From Caldilineaceae bacterium SB0661_bin_34 (GTDB taxonomy: Bacteria > Chloroflexota > Anaerolineae > Caldilineales > Caldilineaceae), in NCBI GenBank assembly GCA_009841145.1, contig VXMJ01000073.1, positions 79,367-143,366 on the forward strand: DNA of 64,000 nucleotides, given 5' to 3'. Below the pieces are notes generated by a model. It saw only the letters and a list, made by a program, of their open reading frames with translations. It was not told the origin of the DNA and ran no database searches. Positions 16,439 through 27,481 of the stretch are shown here, one piece after another (positions within the stretch are counted from its first letter, which is position 1; each line of letters starts with the position of its first letter). Made by a program: the position numbers and the translations under genes.

Positions 16439-17055
16439 TGCCGGGCCAGGCGCTTCAAGTCGGCTGCCAAATCCTCCGCCTGCAGATCGCTGGCATAGGT
16501 AAGCGCCATGTGGCCTTCCCGGTTGAGGACGTATACCCGGGTCGTGTGATCCACCAGGTAAACATCGTCTCCGGCCGACTCTGCACCGGAGTCCACATAC
16601 ACCCCGTAGCCGGCGGTCAAGGCTGCCAACGCCTCCGGCTCCTCAAGGCGAATCCCTCTGACCGACGGATGGAACTGGCTGACGTAGGCTTCCAGGCGTC
16701 CGCGGTTGTCCCTTTGCGGATCAACCGTGACAAACAACACGTCCACTTCCGCCTGGACAGACTTGGATTGGACCGACAAGGCATCCGTCACTGCATACAG
16801 CGTGGCGGGACAGAAATCCGGGCAGAAGGTGTAGCCGAAGAAGACAACCTGCAACCTGCCAGCTAGCGCTCCGCTGTCGAAGGGGGTGCCCCGGTGGTCC
16901 ACTCCGGCAATGACTGGCACTTCCAGGGGCGGCTCCAGTACCGTGCCATGCCAGGCGGCGTTGCCGCAGGCCGCACATGCCAGGACCGACAGAAACAGAA
17001 TCGCGGTCACGTGGATGGTTCTGTGCGCGCGGCCGGGGATCCGGGGTGGGGTCAT
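16435..17055 (-). CDS. SCO1/SenC/PrrC-family copper chaperone, probable lipoprotein
   Basis: The product has 206 residues with an N-terminal hydrophobic segment ending in Cys residues (SVLACAAC), consistent with a lipoprotein or membrane anchor. The thioredoxin-like domain carries the copper-binding CxxxC (YTFCPDFCP, near residue 78) and the third ligand His in VDHTTRVYVL (near 168), plus the FVTVDPQRDN strand. SCO proteins deliver copper to the CuA site of cytochrome oxidase on the outer face of the membrane. A copper ATPase and cytochrome maturation genes lie 4-10 kb away, but no oxidase subunit is in this window. Confidence 0.9.
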   Translation of the reverse strand: MTPPRIPGRAHRTIHVTAILFLSVLACAACGNAAWHGTVLEPPLEVPVIAGVDHRGTPFDSGALAGRLQVVFFGYTFCPDFCPATLYAVTDALSVQSKSVQAEVDVLFVTVDPQRDNRGRLEAYVSQFHPSVRGIRLEEPEALAALTAGYGVYVDSGAESAGDDVYLVDHTTRVYVLNREGHMALTYASDLQAEDLAADLKRLARQ

Positions 17056-17345
17056 TGTCCGAAGGCAATTCGGGAGACTGCCGACGATCTTCGAAACGGG
17101 AACTGATGTGGTTGGTTCGGCAGGAAGCAGTCCGGTGAAGGGAAGCCCTCTTCAATCGGACAACGGCCGACCGTCAACATCGGGAGGGATTGTACGCCTG
17201 CTACCGGCCTGTGTCCCCGGTCTGTCCGCATTCAGGTCGCGATTGGCTCACCAAAACCGGTGTGAATTTGCACGGTCCCGGACAAGGGACGGGTACGATT
17301 CGTTCGCTTCATGGACAGCGCAACCAACCCCGGAGTTGAACCCCC

Positions 17346-18602
17346 ATGCCGCAACAACGCCAGCCTGAGGAATGGCTTGATCAGGAAGTGATGGATGCCA
17401 TCTGCGCGGAACAGAATCGGCAGGCGGACGGCATCGAACTGATTGCCAGCGAGAACTATGTCTCTCGGGGTGTGCTTAGGGCCATGGGCAGCGTGCTTAC
17501 CAACAAGTACGCCGAAGGCTATCCCGGCAAACGCTACTACGGTGGTTGCGAGCATGTGGACACCGTGGAGCAGCTTGCCATCGACCGCGCCAAACAGCTG
17601 TTCGGGGCGGAACATGTCAACGTGCAGCCCCACTCCGGTGCCCAGGCCAATGCGGCCGCCTACCTGGCCGTGCTGGAACCCGGGGACCGCGTGCTGGCCC
17701 TCAAACTGGATCACGGCGGCCACCTGACCCACGGCTTCCACCTGAACTCCTCCGGCCACTTCTATCAATTCGAGCACTACGGCGTCAACACCGAGACGGA
17801 GGTGCTCGACTACGAAGAAGTCATGGACACGGCCCTGAAGTTCCGGCCCAAGCTACTGGTCGCCGGAGCCAGTGCCTACCCGCGCCACTTCGACTTCAAG
17901 GCCCTGCGCCGCATTGCGGACGCCACCGGTTCCCTGCTGATGATGGACATGGCCCACGTGGCCGGCCTGGTGGCAACTGGGTTGCATCCCGATCCGGTGC
18001 CCTGGTGCGACATCGTCACCACCACCACGCACAAAACCCTGCGGGCAGCTCGTGGCGGCATGATCCTATGCCGCAAGGCGCATGCCAGAGCCATGGACCG
18101 ATCCGTGTTCCCGGGCCAGCAGGGTGGTCCCCTGATGCACATGATCGCCGGCAAGGCCGTAGGTTTGGGGGAGGCCCTGCAACCGGAATTTCGCACCTAC
18201 CAGGAGCAAACCGTGGCCAACGCCGCCTGCCTGGGCGAGTCGCTGCGGGAACAGGGGCTGCGTTTGGTCTCCGGGGGCACGGACAACCATCTGTTGCTGG
18301 TGGATTTGGGCAGCCTGAACCGCGACGACGTGACGGGCAAGTCGGTGGAGACGGCCATGGACAACGCCGGCCTGCATTGCAACAAGAACATGATCCCCTT
18401 CGATCCCCGGCCCGCACGGGTCACCAGCGGCATCAGGCTGGGTTCGCCGGCTGCCACCACCCGCGGCATGGGCGAGCCGGAGTTCAGGCGGATCGGCGCG
18501 TGGATTGGCGAAATTGCCCGCGATCCGGCCGACACGGGCCTCCAGCGGCGCATCAAGGATGAAGTTCGGGAGATGGTTGGGAACTTCCCCGTGCCGGCCT
18601 GA
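17346..18602 (+). CDS. glyA: Serine hydroxymethyltransferase
   Basis: The product is full-length at 418 residues. It interconverts serine + THF and glycine + 5,10-methylene-THF with PLP. Visible motifs are IELIASENYVS near the start, YAEGYPGKRYYGGCE, VQPHSGAQAN, and the PLP lysine in TTTTHKTLRAARGG. CNKNMIPFDP(R) and GIRLGSPAATTRG close the family signature. GGAG lies about 10 bases before the ATG. folC follows after 13 bases, so the two make a one-carbon/folate operon. Confidence 0.97.
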   Translation: MPQQRQPEEWLDQEVMDAICAEQNRQADGIELIASENYVSRGVLRAMGSVLTNKYAEGYPGKRYYGGCEHVDTVEQLAIDRAKQLFGAEHVNVQPHSGAQANAAAYLAVLEPGDRVLALKLDHGGHLTHGFHLNSSGHFYQFEHYGVNTETEVLDYEEVMDTALKFRPKLLVAGASAYPRHFDFKALRRIADATGSLLMMDMAHVAGLVATGLHPDPVPWCDIVTTTTHKTLRAARGGMILCRKAHARAMDRSVFPGQQGGPLMHMIAGKAVGLGEALQPEFRTYQEQTVANAACLGESLREQGLRLVSGGTDNHLLLVDLGSLNRDDVTGKSVETAMDNAGLHCNKNMIPFDPRPARVTSGIRLGSPAATTRGMGEPEFRRIGAWIGEIARDPADTGLQRRIKDEVREMVGNFPVPA

Positions 18603-18615
18603 GCGGGACGCAACC

Positions 18616-20085
18616 ATGGATACCGCCCGGATTCAGGCCCATATTGCGGAGTATCGGCGGGGCTATGCCTGGCTCTGGTCCCTGATCCGGACCCCGGCCC
18701 AGGTGGCTGCCACGCCTCAGGCCAAGGAGCCTCTGCCAACCGAACAAGGCCTGTCCCTGCGGCGTCTCAAGTCCTTTCTGGTATCGGTCGGGGCTCCCGA
18801 GGAGAATCTTCCCTACATCCATGTGGCCGGCACCAGTGGCAAGGGATCCGTGTCCCATCTGTTGGCGCGCATCCTGACGGCCGGCGGTTGCCGCACCGGC
18901 CTGCACATCAATCCCTATCTGCAGCTGCCCCACGAGAAGCTCGTGGTGGACGACCGCTGGATTACCGTGCCGGAACTGAATGAGCTGTTCAACGACTTCG
19001 CCCATCGGTACGGTCTGTGGCAGCAGGCACAGGGGGAGTTCACGCGTCTCAGCTACGGTGAAGCCTGGGTCGCCCTGACGTTTCTGTTCTACGTACGGGC
19101 CGCCGTGGACTGGGGCATCGTTGAGTGCGGATCCGGGGGCCGTTGGGACGCATCGAATGTGGTTCGGCCCCGACTGGCCCTGGTCACCAACATCGGCCTG
19201 GACCACGTGGAGACGCTGGGCGGCACCCTGGAAAGCATCGCTTGGCACAAGGCCGGCATCTTCAAGCCGGGGGCACCGGCCCTCACCGGAGCCGGACAGC
19301 CGGAGGTGCTGAATGTGTTGGAGACCGAAGCGCGAAAGGTGGGCACGGACCTGCACACCGTGGGTCCGGCCGGGGATTCAACCCGGGATTGGACCTTCCG
19401 CTGGCACGCCCGTACCCACGGCGGCCGGTTGGCCCTGACGGTGGAGAGTCGCTTTGCGGTCCACCGCGACCTGCCGATGCCCGGTTTGGCCCCCTTCCAG
19501 GCGGCCAACGCCGCGGTGGCAGTGGCCGCTGCGGACCTGTTGCAGGCCGGGAGCGGGCTGCACTTGGCGGAGGGAGCCGCGGCCAAGGCTCTGGCGGGAG
19601 GTGCGGTGGCCGGCCGCCTGGAGCATATCCAGACCAAGCCGGACATCATTCTCGACTGTGCCCACAATGTGCCCAAGGCGGAAGCCCTGGTCGCTTCGCT
19701 GCAGCAGAGCTGGTCCGGTCGCCGGTTCCTGATCATCACGGGGATGCTGACCACCAAGGACGCAGCCGGCATTCTGGCCGTGCTCTGCCGGTTGGACGGC
19801 GACTTCCTGCTGACCGAGCCCTACGTGTTCGGCAAGTCCACCTGCCGCCCCGGCGACCTGGCCCAGTGCCTGCCGCGCGGCGAACGCCACCGGCTGCGAC
19901 ACCTGTTCAGGGATGTAGGTTGCGCCCTGCGCCATGCATTGCGGACGGTGGAGCCGGATACGGTCATTCTGGTGACGGGTTCGGTCTATCTGGTGGGAGA
20001 GGCCCGGGATCACTGGCATCCGCGTCCCCGTCTGCTGGAGGATCTGACGGTCCAGCCGCCGGTGGCTCCCCGTCGTCCCGGCTAA
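18616..20085 (+). CDS. folC: Folylpolyglutamate synthase / dihydrofolate synthase
   Basis: The start is taken as the ATG at 18616, 13 bases after glyA, giving 489 residues. A TTG in frame at 18505 would overlap glyA and is unlikely. The Mur-ligase fold is clear: AGTSGKGSV P-loop near residue 70, TGLHINPYL, ECGSGGRWDASN, NIGLDHVETLG and KAGIFKPG in the ATPase domain, and DCAHNVPKAEAL in the C-terminal domain. It adds glutamate to folates. The 3' end overlaps the last part of a convergent small gene on the other strand by about 120 bases. Confidence 0.95.
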   Translation: MDTARIQAHIAEYRRGYAWLWSLIRTPAQVAATPQAKEPLPTEQGLSLRRLKSFLVSVGAPEENLPYIHVAGTSGKGSVSHLLARILTAGGCRTGLHINPYLQLPHEKLVVDDRWITVPELNELFNDFAHRYGLWQQAQGEFTRLSYGEAWVALTFLFYVRAAVDWGIVECGSGGRWDASNVVRPRLALVTNIGLDHVETLGGTLESIAWHKAGIFKPGAPALTGAGQPEVLNVLETEARKVGTDLHTVGPAGDSTRDWTFRWHARTHGGRLALTVESRFAVHRDLPMPGLAPFQAANAAVAVAAADLLQAGSGLHLAEGAAAKALAGGAVAGRLEHIQTKPDIILDCAHNVPKAEALVASLQQSWSGRRFLIITGMLTTKDAAGILAVLCRLDGDFLLTEPYVFGKSTCRPGDLAQCLPRGERHRLRHLFRDVGCALRHALRTVEPDTVILVTGSVYLVGEARDHWHPRPRLLEDLTVQPPVAPRRPG

Positions 20086-20184
20086 CCAGAACCGGCCACA
20101 CCACCCACAGGCACAACGCACCGAACACGATCAGGCCCACCACCAGGCGCAGCAGGCTGGCGGCATCGAACAGATCCGGACTCG

Positions 20185-20188
<4 letters not shown>
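19964..20188 (-). CDS. Small single-pass membrane protein coupled to ccmF
   Basis: The product has 74 residues. Its ATG (20188) overlaps the ccmF TGA as ATGA, the same coupling used through this operon. A transmembrane segment spans about residues 13-35 (LRLVVGLIVFGALCLWVVWPVL). The tail is rich in Pro, Asp and Gly. It has the size and position of the small accessory proteins seen at the ends of cytochrome c maturation operons (CcmD/CcmI-like), but no sequence motif proves that. Its last 120 bases lie antisense to the 3' end of folC. Confidence 0.65.
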
Positions 20189-22151
<1,963 letters not shown>

Positions 22152-22155
<4 letters not shown>

Positions 22156-22709
22156 GGTTCGGGCTGGATCAGGGGCAGGAACTGCTGCATGGCCTCTGCC
22201 GTGAGGGGTCCCCGCCAGGCCCCCGCCAGGTTGCCGGCCGGATCTATGAAGAAGGTTTCCGGAACCCCCTGGATGCCGTAGGCGCGCGCTATCAGACTAC
22301 CGGAGTCCCGGCCGTTGGGATAGGTGATGTCGAACGTTTGGATGAAGCGCAGGGCTGCCGCCTTCTGATCCAGGTGGGCGACACCCAGGACCGTAATGCC
22401 CAGGTTTTGGTTCCGCTGCCATGTTTGCTCCAGGAGCGGCGCTTCGTCGCGGCAGGGATCGCACCAGCTGGCCCAGAAGTTCAGGACAATCCCTCGTCCC
22501 TGCAAGTCTGTCAGGGTTAGCGATCCGCCCTCAAGCAGCTGCAGGTTAAAGGGCGGTGCCGGTTCGCCCACGGACAGGACGACCGGCTGGGCGCGCAGCA
22601 CGCGCCAACCCAGCAGGGCGAGCAGGATGAGCATGACCGTGATCGCGGCCACAACCAGCAGCAGCGAACGGGACACCAGCGGTGGTGGATTGGAAACGGG
22701 CTCAGTCAT
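22152..22709 (-). CDS. ccmG: Thiol:disulfide interchange protein CcmG/DsbE
   Basis: The product has 185 residues with an N-terminal TM anchor (about 15-37) and a thioredoxin-like domain. The active site is WCDPC in NFWASWCDPCRDEAP. The cis-Pro loop is GVPETFFIDP, and VGEPAPPFNL precedes the fold, as in CcmG/ResA. It keeps apocytochrome cysteines reduced for heme attachment. It overlaps ccmF by 4 bases downstream. ccmH (stop at 22734) lies 24 bases upstream. Confidence 0.93.
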
Positions 22710-22733
22710 GTTGGGGGACGGGCGGACGCGGCT

Positions 22734-23177
22734 TCATACAGCCGGGGACGCTTGATTGTGGGTTTGGGGTTCGGCTCCAGATCGCCTTTGTCGGACGGCT
22801 CGACGCGTACGGAGGCCCACACCGATGCCCAGGCCGACCACGGCCGCGGCAGGCACCAGCCAAGCCAGGGCATGGAACCCGCGCAAGGGGGGTTGGCCGT
22901 GGACCTGCGGTCCATATTCCTCTTCGAAGTAGGCCACGATCCATTCGGGATCCCTGCCTTCCGCCAACAACTGGCGGATCTCCGCGCGCATCTGGATGCA
23001 GGCCTGCAGTTCGCAGGCATCGAGCCGGACGCCGGAGCAGAGCGGACACCAGAGTTCGCGTGCAATGTCGTACATGCGGTCGTCCAGCTCGGTTTGGGCC
23101 AGGACGGTTACAGATAGACCCAGAAAGGCACCCGCGAACAGCAGGACGAGGATCAGGCAGGGCCGAAGGTGCGGCAT
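22734..23177 (-). CDS. ccmH: Cytochrome c-type biogenesis protein CcmH
   Basis: The product has 147 residues from the ATG at 23177, whose first base is the last base of the cytochrome gene stop. It has a signal peptide or anchor (residues 7-28) and the redox motif ELWCPLC, a variant of LRCxxC. The fold continues with CELQACIQMRAEI, a G-RDPEWIVAYFEEEYG helix, and LAWLVPAAAVVGLG as the C-terminal TM helix. Two extra cysteines follow the redox pair. CcmH reduces or presents apocytochrome to CcmF. Confidence 0.9.
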   Translation of the reverse strand: MPHLRPCLILVLLFAGAFLGLSVTVLAQTELDDRMYDIARELWCPLCSGVRLDACELQACIQMRAEIRQLLAEGRDPEWIVAYFEEEYGPQVHGQPPLRGFHALAWLVPAAAVVGLGIGVGLRTRRAVRQRRSGAEPQTHNQASPAV

Positions 23178-24787
23178 CAGGCATCTCGTCCTTGGCGCTC
23201 GCGCCGCAGTCCGACCAGCAGCAGCGATCCGCCACCGGCCAGCAGAATTAGGGCGAGCGCGGCCGGCAGCCAGCGGGGCATCAGGTAGGCGGGTTCCGGC
23301 AGGACCTGGGTGGCGGTCGCCTGTTGACCTGCCGCGCCGGTCCGGGCGGCCGCTGGTCCGGAGAACTCGATATCCAGGATTCCGTCCGCAAGATCGGCAG
23401 CCTGCCAGACGGTGAACCCCTGCCCGTTCAGTTCGCGTTCGCCGGACTGCACAAACCCCGCGGGCTCGGGCTCCAGGCCCGGCACATCGGCAATCAGGAG
23501 GATTGCATGACGGACGGGATAGGGCCAGGCCTGCCGCCAACGCTGATCGGCCAAGGGCCACGGCAGGGAGTAGCCCAGTACGGCCTGGTGGCGACCGGAA
23601 ACCGGATAAATCGGCACGGAGTCGAGAACAAATCCGTCTCCGGCAGTGAACCGCGTGCGACCGAAATCGGCCAGCGTCACCTCGTCGGCCGCCGGATCGA
23701 TTGGGATGCGGGCCGTGACCGGAAGCGTTTCCGGCGTCTCCGACTCTCCCGTGAACACCCAGGGCAGCGTGTTGACTAGCAAAACAGTCTGGCCCACCAA
23801 CAACTGCTCGCCGGATAGGGCCAGGACCAATTGCAGGGACTCGACCTCAAGATTCCCATGGGTGGCGGACGGCAGGTACAAATCCAACATCAGTTCCGGT
23901 GTCCGGCCGAGTTCGTCGAACCTGACGGGCGGTGATGCGAAGTCAAGATTCGCCTGTTCCGCCTGTGCAGTCCAGAGGATGCGCGGGGCGGGTTCGACAC
24001 CCTCCAGGATGAAGGTGTCGTCGGCGGCCACAGGCACCGTGTAGGTACCCAGGACCGTCTCCCCCACCTGTGCCTGCATCCGCACTTCGGTTGGGGGATC
24101 CGTCGCCGCGCCGGGACTCAGTTGCCGGATCCGGCCATTCAGCACACCTGTGCCGGGCCGGAGCGGATTGGTCCAGTCGGGTGTCAAGGTCAGGGACTGC
24201 AGGTACCGCTGGATCAGCCGAAGTTCGCCCACCGTCGGTACCGGATGCTGTTGTTCGCCAAGGCTGGCCGTCACCGACTCCGCCCAGGCCTGGTGGTTCG
24301 CGGTCAGGGCCAGGGTTTGCCAGTCCCGGTCTCCGAGCGGTGTGGCCACCGTTGCCCAGAGGCGGGCGCCTTCGTTAAGCTCATCCGGACTGGTGGAGAG
24401 TTGCCAAATCCACGCCACCACGTCTCCGATCTGCGCGTCGGTCAACTGGTTGCCCCAAGGGGGCATGAGGTTCTCGATGCGCCCATCCCGGGTGGTCCGG
24501 AACCAGTCCGCGGGACTGCCTTGGGCAATCCGTTCCGGATCGGACAGGCCTGGCGCGGACAGATTCTGTTCGACCATGACGGGTCCGTCTCCGGCACCGG
24601 TCGGCCCGTGGCACGGAGCACAGTTCTGGAGAAAGGTGGTTTCTCCGGCTGCGGCCCAGCTGCGGCCGGGCACAAGATCCTGAGCCTGGACCGGGACGGC
24701 AGGCCATCCCAACCACAACAGCACGGTTAGGGCTCCAAGCCAGCGACCAGGGGAGCACCCAGGAGCAGACGCGCCGGCTGCCGGCAT
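23177..24787 (-). CDS. Membrane-anchored monoheme cytochrome c with large beta-rich region
   Basis: The start is taken as the ATG at 24787 (536 residues), because starting at 24853 would overlap copA and lengthen the N-terminus oddly. A signal segment (LGALTVLLWLGWP) precedes a class I cytochrome c domain with heme motif CAPCH near residue 57. The axial Met lies in LMPPWGNQL about 65 residues later. The next 350 residues contain several Ig-like or carboxypeptidase-regulatory-like segments with no motif I can name. A C-terminal TM helix (PAALALILLAGGGSLLLVG) anchors the protein. It lies between copA and ccmH, suggesting a client of the maturation genes that follow. The electron partner is unknown. 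Confidence 0.85.
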   Translation of the reverse strand: MPAAGASAPGCSPGRWLGALTVLLWLGWPAVPVQAQDLVPGRSWAAAGETTFLQNCAPCHGPTGAGDGPVMVEQNLSAPGLSDPERIAQGSPADWFRTTRDGRIENLMPPWGNQLTDAQIGDVVAWIWQLSTSPDELNEGARLWATVATPLGDRDWQTLALTANHQAWAESVTASLGEQQHPVPTVGELRLIQRYLQSLTLTPDWTNPLRPGTGVLNGRIRQLSPGAATDPPTEVRMQAQVGETVLGTYTVPVAADDTFILEGVEPAPRILWTAQAEQANLDFASPPVRFDELGRTPELMLDLYLPSATHGNLEVESLQLVLALSGEQLLVGQTVLLVNTLPWVFTGESETPETLPVTARIPIDPAADEVTLADFGRTRFTAGDGFVLDSVPIYPVSGRHQAVLGYSLPWPLADQRWRQAWPYPVRHAILLIADVPGLEPEPAGFVQSGERELNGQGFTVWQAADLADGILDIEFSGPAAARTGAAGQQATATQVLPEPAYLMPRWLPAALALILLAGGGSLLLVGLRRERQGRDA

Positions 24788-24809
24788 CGCAGAGGCTGTT
24801 CCGTGAGGT

Positions 24810-27338
24810 TCAGTGCAGGCTGAACCCGCGGATGCGCAGGCTGTTGCGTACAACGAAAATGCTGCTCACGGCCATGATGGCAGCAGCGAACTGGGGTTCC
24901 AGCTTCAGGCCCAGCCAGGGCACGAACACGCCTGCGGCCAGGGGAATGGCGGCCACGTTGTAGGCGAAGGCCCAGAACAGGTTCTGTCGCACGACCCGCA
25001 TGGTGCGCTGACCAAGCCGGATTGCCTCCGGAATGCGGCTGAGCTGGTTGTTGAGGATACCCACGTCCGCGGTCTGCAACGCCAGATTGTGGCCCGCGGC
25101 CACGGCCAGCCCGACATCTGCCTGGGCCAGGGCGGGGGCATCGTTGACTCCGTCCCCCACCATGGCCACCTGGTAGCCGTCCTCCTGGAACGCGGTTACG
25201 ACCGTCAGCTTGTTCTCGGGCCGCAGGCGACTGCGTACTTCGCGGTCCGGGTCCAGTCCCAAGGTGGCCGCGGCCGCCTTGGCCGCTTGGTCGTTGTCTC
25301 CCGACAGCATCCGGATTTCCATGCCGGCTGCACGGAGCGCGGTCACCGTATCGGCTGCCTCCCGGCGCAGCGAATCCGAAACGACGGCGCAGGCTTCCAC
25401 CCGGCCCTCGACCGCAACAAAGGAGATGCTGGCCGGACCGGTTTCCGCCGAGGCCAGCAAATCTCCGAACTCAGCGGTGGACAACCCCTGTTGGTCCATG
25501 AGTGACTGGCTGCCGATCAGAACAGCGGAACCTTCCACCGTGCCTTCCACGCCGAGCCCGGTCAGGCTGCGGAAACCGGTCGCCTGCGGTACCGGCAGTT
25601 CCCGCTGTTCCGCCTCGGCGGCGATCGCTCGGGCAACGGGATGGGCGCTGCCCTCCAGAATGGCCGCCGCAAGGGACAGAATCCGGTCCGGGTCAAGGGC
25701 GGCCTGCGGCGACGGCACCAGCTTCTCCAGCTGCAGTGCTCCCTCGGTTACGGTGCCGGTCTTGTCCAGCAACACGGTGTCGATCGTCGACAGTCTTTGC
25801 AGCGTGGCCGCATCCTTGACCAGGATTCCGCGCCGCGCACCGAGCGATGTCCCGGCAATCATGGCGGTAGGCGTGGCCAGGCCCAAGGCACACGGACACG
25901 AGATGAGAAGAACCGCGGACGCGAATATGAGGCTCACGGATGCCGGTGCCAGGTCCGGGTAGTACTGGGCGGCACCCCAGAAGCCCCAAATCAGACCGCA
26001 GACCGTGGCCAGCGCCACGATGATGGGCACGAACACGCGGGCGATGCGGTCGGCGAGGGACTGGACCGGAGCCTGGCTCATCAGGGCCTGGCGGACCGTG
26101 GTGGCGATGCGCGCGGCCGCCGTCTCCGAACCCACGGCATCGGCCCGGAAGCGCAGGGAACCATCCAGGTTGGAGGTGCCGCTCCAGACCTCGTCGCCTG
26201 TATGCTTGGGCACCGGCAGGCTCTCGCCGGTCAGCATGGATTCGTCCACCGAACTGCTCCCGTCGAGTACCGTTCCGTCCACCGGGACGGTGTCCCCGGC
26301 GCGCACCAGCACCGTGTCGCCGACCACCAGTTCGGCCAAGGGCAATGTCTGTTGCCGGCCGCTGCGTTCCACGACCGCCTGGGTTGGCTGCAGCGTCATC
26401 AGGGCCGCGATGGCCTCGCCCGTCTGGCGCCGCGCACCAGCCTCCAGGTAGCGCCCGAGATAGATGAACGTGATGATGAAGGCGGCCGATTCGAAGAACA
26501 GCGGGAACAGGGTCCGATCGAGACCCAGGATCAGCGTGGTCAGGCTGGTGCCCCATGCCACCAGGGAGCCCAGGGACACCAGGACGTCCATGCCGGGGAA
26601 GCCCCTCCGCAGGGACTGGACGGCCCGCACATGGAACTCGCGGCCCACCACCAGCACGACAATGGAGCCCAGGACGGCGCCAACCCATTCCCGCGCGGCG
26701 ACCGGCAACCACTGCAGCAGGCCGGGCCCGAGCATGGCCGTCATGTTGAGCAGCATGATGGCGGCGCTGCAGGCAATGGCGATTGCCAGCTGCAGGCGGC
26801 GGGCGCGCAGTTCCGGATCCGGTTTTGCCGCCTGTTCGCCGCCTTCCGTGACGGCGGCCGGTTCGCCTGCTGGATCGGGCCGAGACGCTTCATACCCGGC
26901 CCGATCCACGGATGTCGCCAAGGCCTCCGGGTTGGTGGCATGGGGCAGATAGGTCACCGTGGCCAAGGGCGGAGTCAGGCTGACGCGGGCCTCGAGCACT
27001 CCTTCCGTGCCGTTCAATGCCTGCTGCACGGCCTGGACGCAGCCCGTGCAGGTCATGCCCCCGATGGCGAGTTCGGTTTCCGCCCGAGGAACGGCGTAGC
27101 CCAAGTCCGCAACCGCGGAGGCCAGTGAACCGAGTGAAATCTGGCGCGGGTCGAACTGCACCTCGGCCTGGCCGGCGGCGTAGCTGACAGCCGCGGAGGC
27201 CACGCCCGGCACGGTGCCCAAACCCATTTGTATCGATTGGGCGCAGCCGGTGCAGTGCATGCCTTCAACCGGCAGGCTGGCCTGCGCCAGACCGTGATCG
27301 GATGGCAGTGAATTTTGGACGGTGGCGGTCATAGGCAT
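24810..27338 (-). CDS. copA: Copper-translocating P1B-type ATPase
   Basis: The product has 842 residues. Two N-terminal heavy-metal-associated domains carry GMHCTGC (about 26-32) and GMTCTGC (about 92-98). Eight TM segments surround the catalytic core: CPC ion-pathway motif in [12 protein letters not shown], phosphorylation site DKTGTVTEG, the HP motif in [20 protein letters not shown], and the sixth-to-eighth helix residues ([17 protein letters not shown]). This set indicates Cu(I) specificity. It exports copper or supplies it to extracytoplasmic cuproenzymes. The cytochrome c gene follows after 22 bases. With SCO nearby it suggests copper supply for respiration as well as detoxification. 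Confidence 0.96.
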   Translation of the reverse strand: MPMTATVQNSLPSDHGLAQASLPVEGMHCTGCAQSIQMGLGTVPGVASAAVSYAAGQAEVQFDPRQISLGSLASAVADLGYAVPRAETELAIGGMTCTGCVQAVQQALNGTEGVLEARVSLTPPLATVTYLPHATNPEALATSVDRAGYEASRPDPAGEPAAVTEGGEQAAKPDPELRARRLQLAIAIACSAAIMLLNMTAMLGPGLLQWLPVAAREWVGAVLGSIVVLVVGREFHVRAVQSLRRGFPGMDVLVSLGSLVAWGTSLTTLILGLDRTLFPLFFESAAFIITFIYLGRYLEAGARRQTGEAIAALMTLQPTQAVVERSGRQQTLPLAELVVGDTVLVRAGDTVPVDGTVLDGSSSVDESMLTGESLPVPKHTGDEVWSGTSNLDGSLRFRADAVGSETAAARIATTVRQALMSQAPVQSLADRIARVFVPIIVALATVCGLIWGFWGAAQYYPDLAPASVSLIFASAVLLISCPCALGLATPTAMIAGTSLGARRGILVKDAATLQRLSTIDTVLLDKTGTVTEGALQLEKLVPSPQAALDPDRILSLAAAILEGSAHPVARAIAAEAEQRELPVPQATGFRSLTGLGVEGTVEGSAVLIGSQSLMDQQGLSTAEFGDLLASAETGPASISFVAVEGRVEACAVVSDSLRREAADTVTALRAAGMEIRMLSGDNDQAAKAAAATLGLDPDREVRSRLRPENKLTVVTAFQEDGYQVAMVGDGVNDAPALAQADVGLAVAAGHNLALQTADVGILNNQLSRIPEAIRLGQRTMRVVRQNLFWAFAYNVAAIPLAAGVFVPWLGLKLEPQFAAAIMAVSSIFVVRNSLRIRGFSLH

Positions 27339-27395
27339 TCGGATGAAGACGGCCGCGAACCGGCCGCGGCCCTGAACTAACCGCCTATTGTATAG

Positions 27396-27428
27396 GGCAC
27401 CCCAACGTCACGTCGGACATGGGGTGCC
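27396..27428 (-). terminator. Hairpin between the L,D-transpeptidase gene and copA
   Basis: GGCACCCC (27396-27403) and GGGGTGCC (27421-27428) form a perfect 8-base stem located 54-86 bases beyond the transpeptidase stop. No T-run follows, so termination is uncertain. An AT-rich TATACAAT stretch beside it on the minus strand (27388-27395) may be the copA promoter. Confidence 0.4.
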
Positions 27429-27481
27429 TGATTGGATGCGGGTTGCGCTTCCGCAACAAGCCGTGTTGCCGAGCCCCGGGA

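Noticed and set aside
25641-27128. 495-residue plus-strand frame opposite copA
   Set aside because: It is antisense to a complete Cu-ATPase and has no recognisable domain; typical of high-GC third-position bias.
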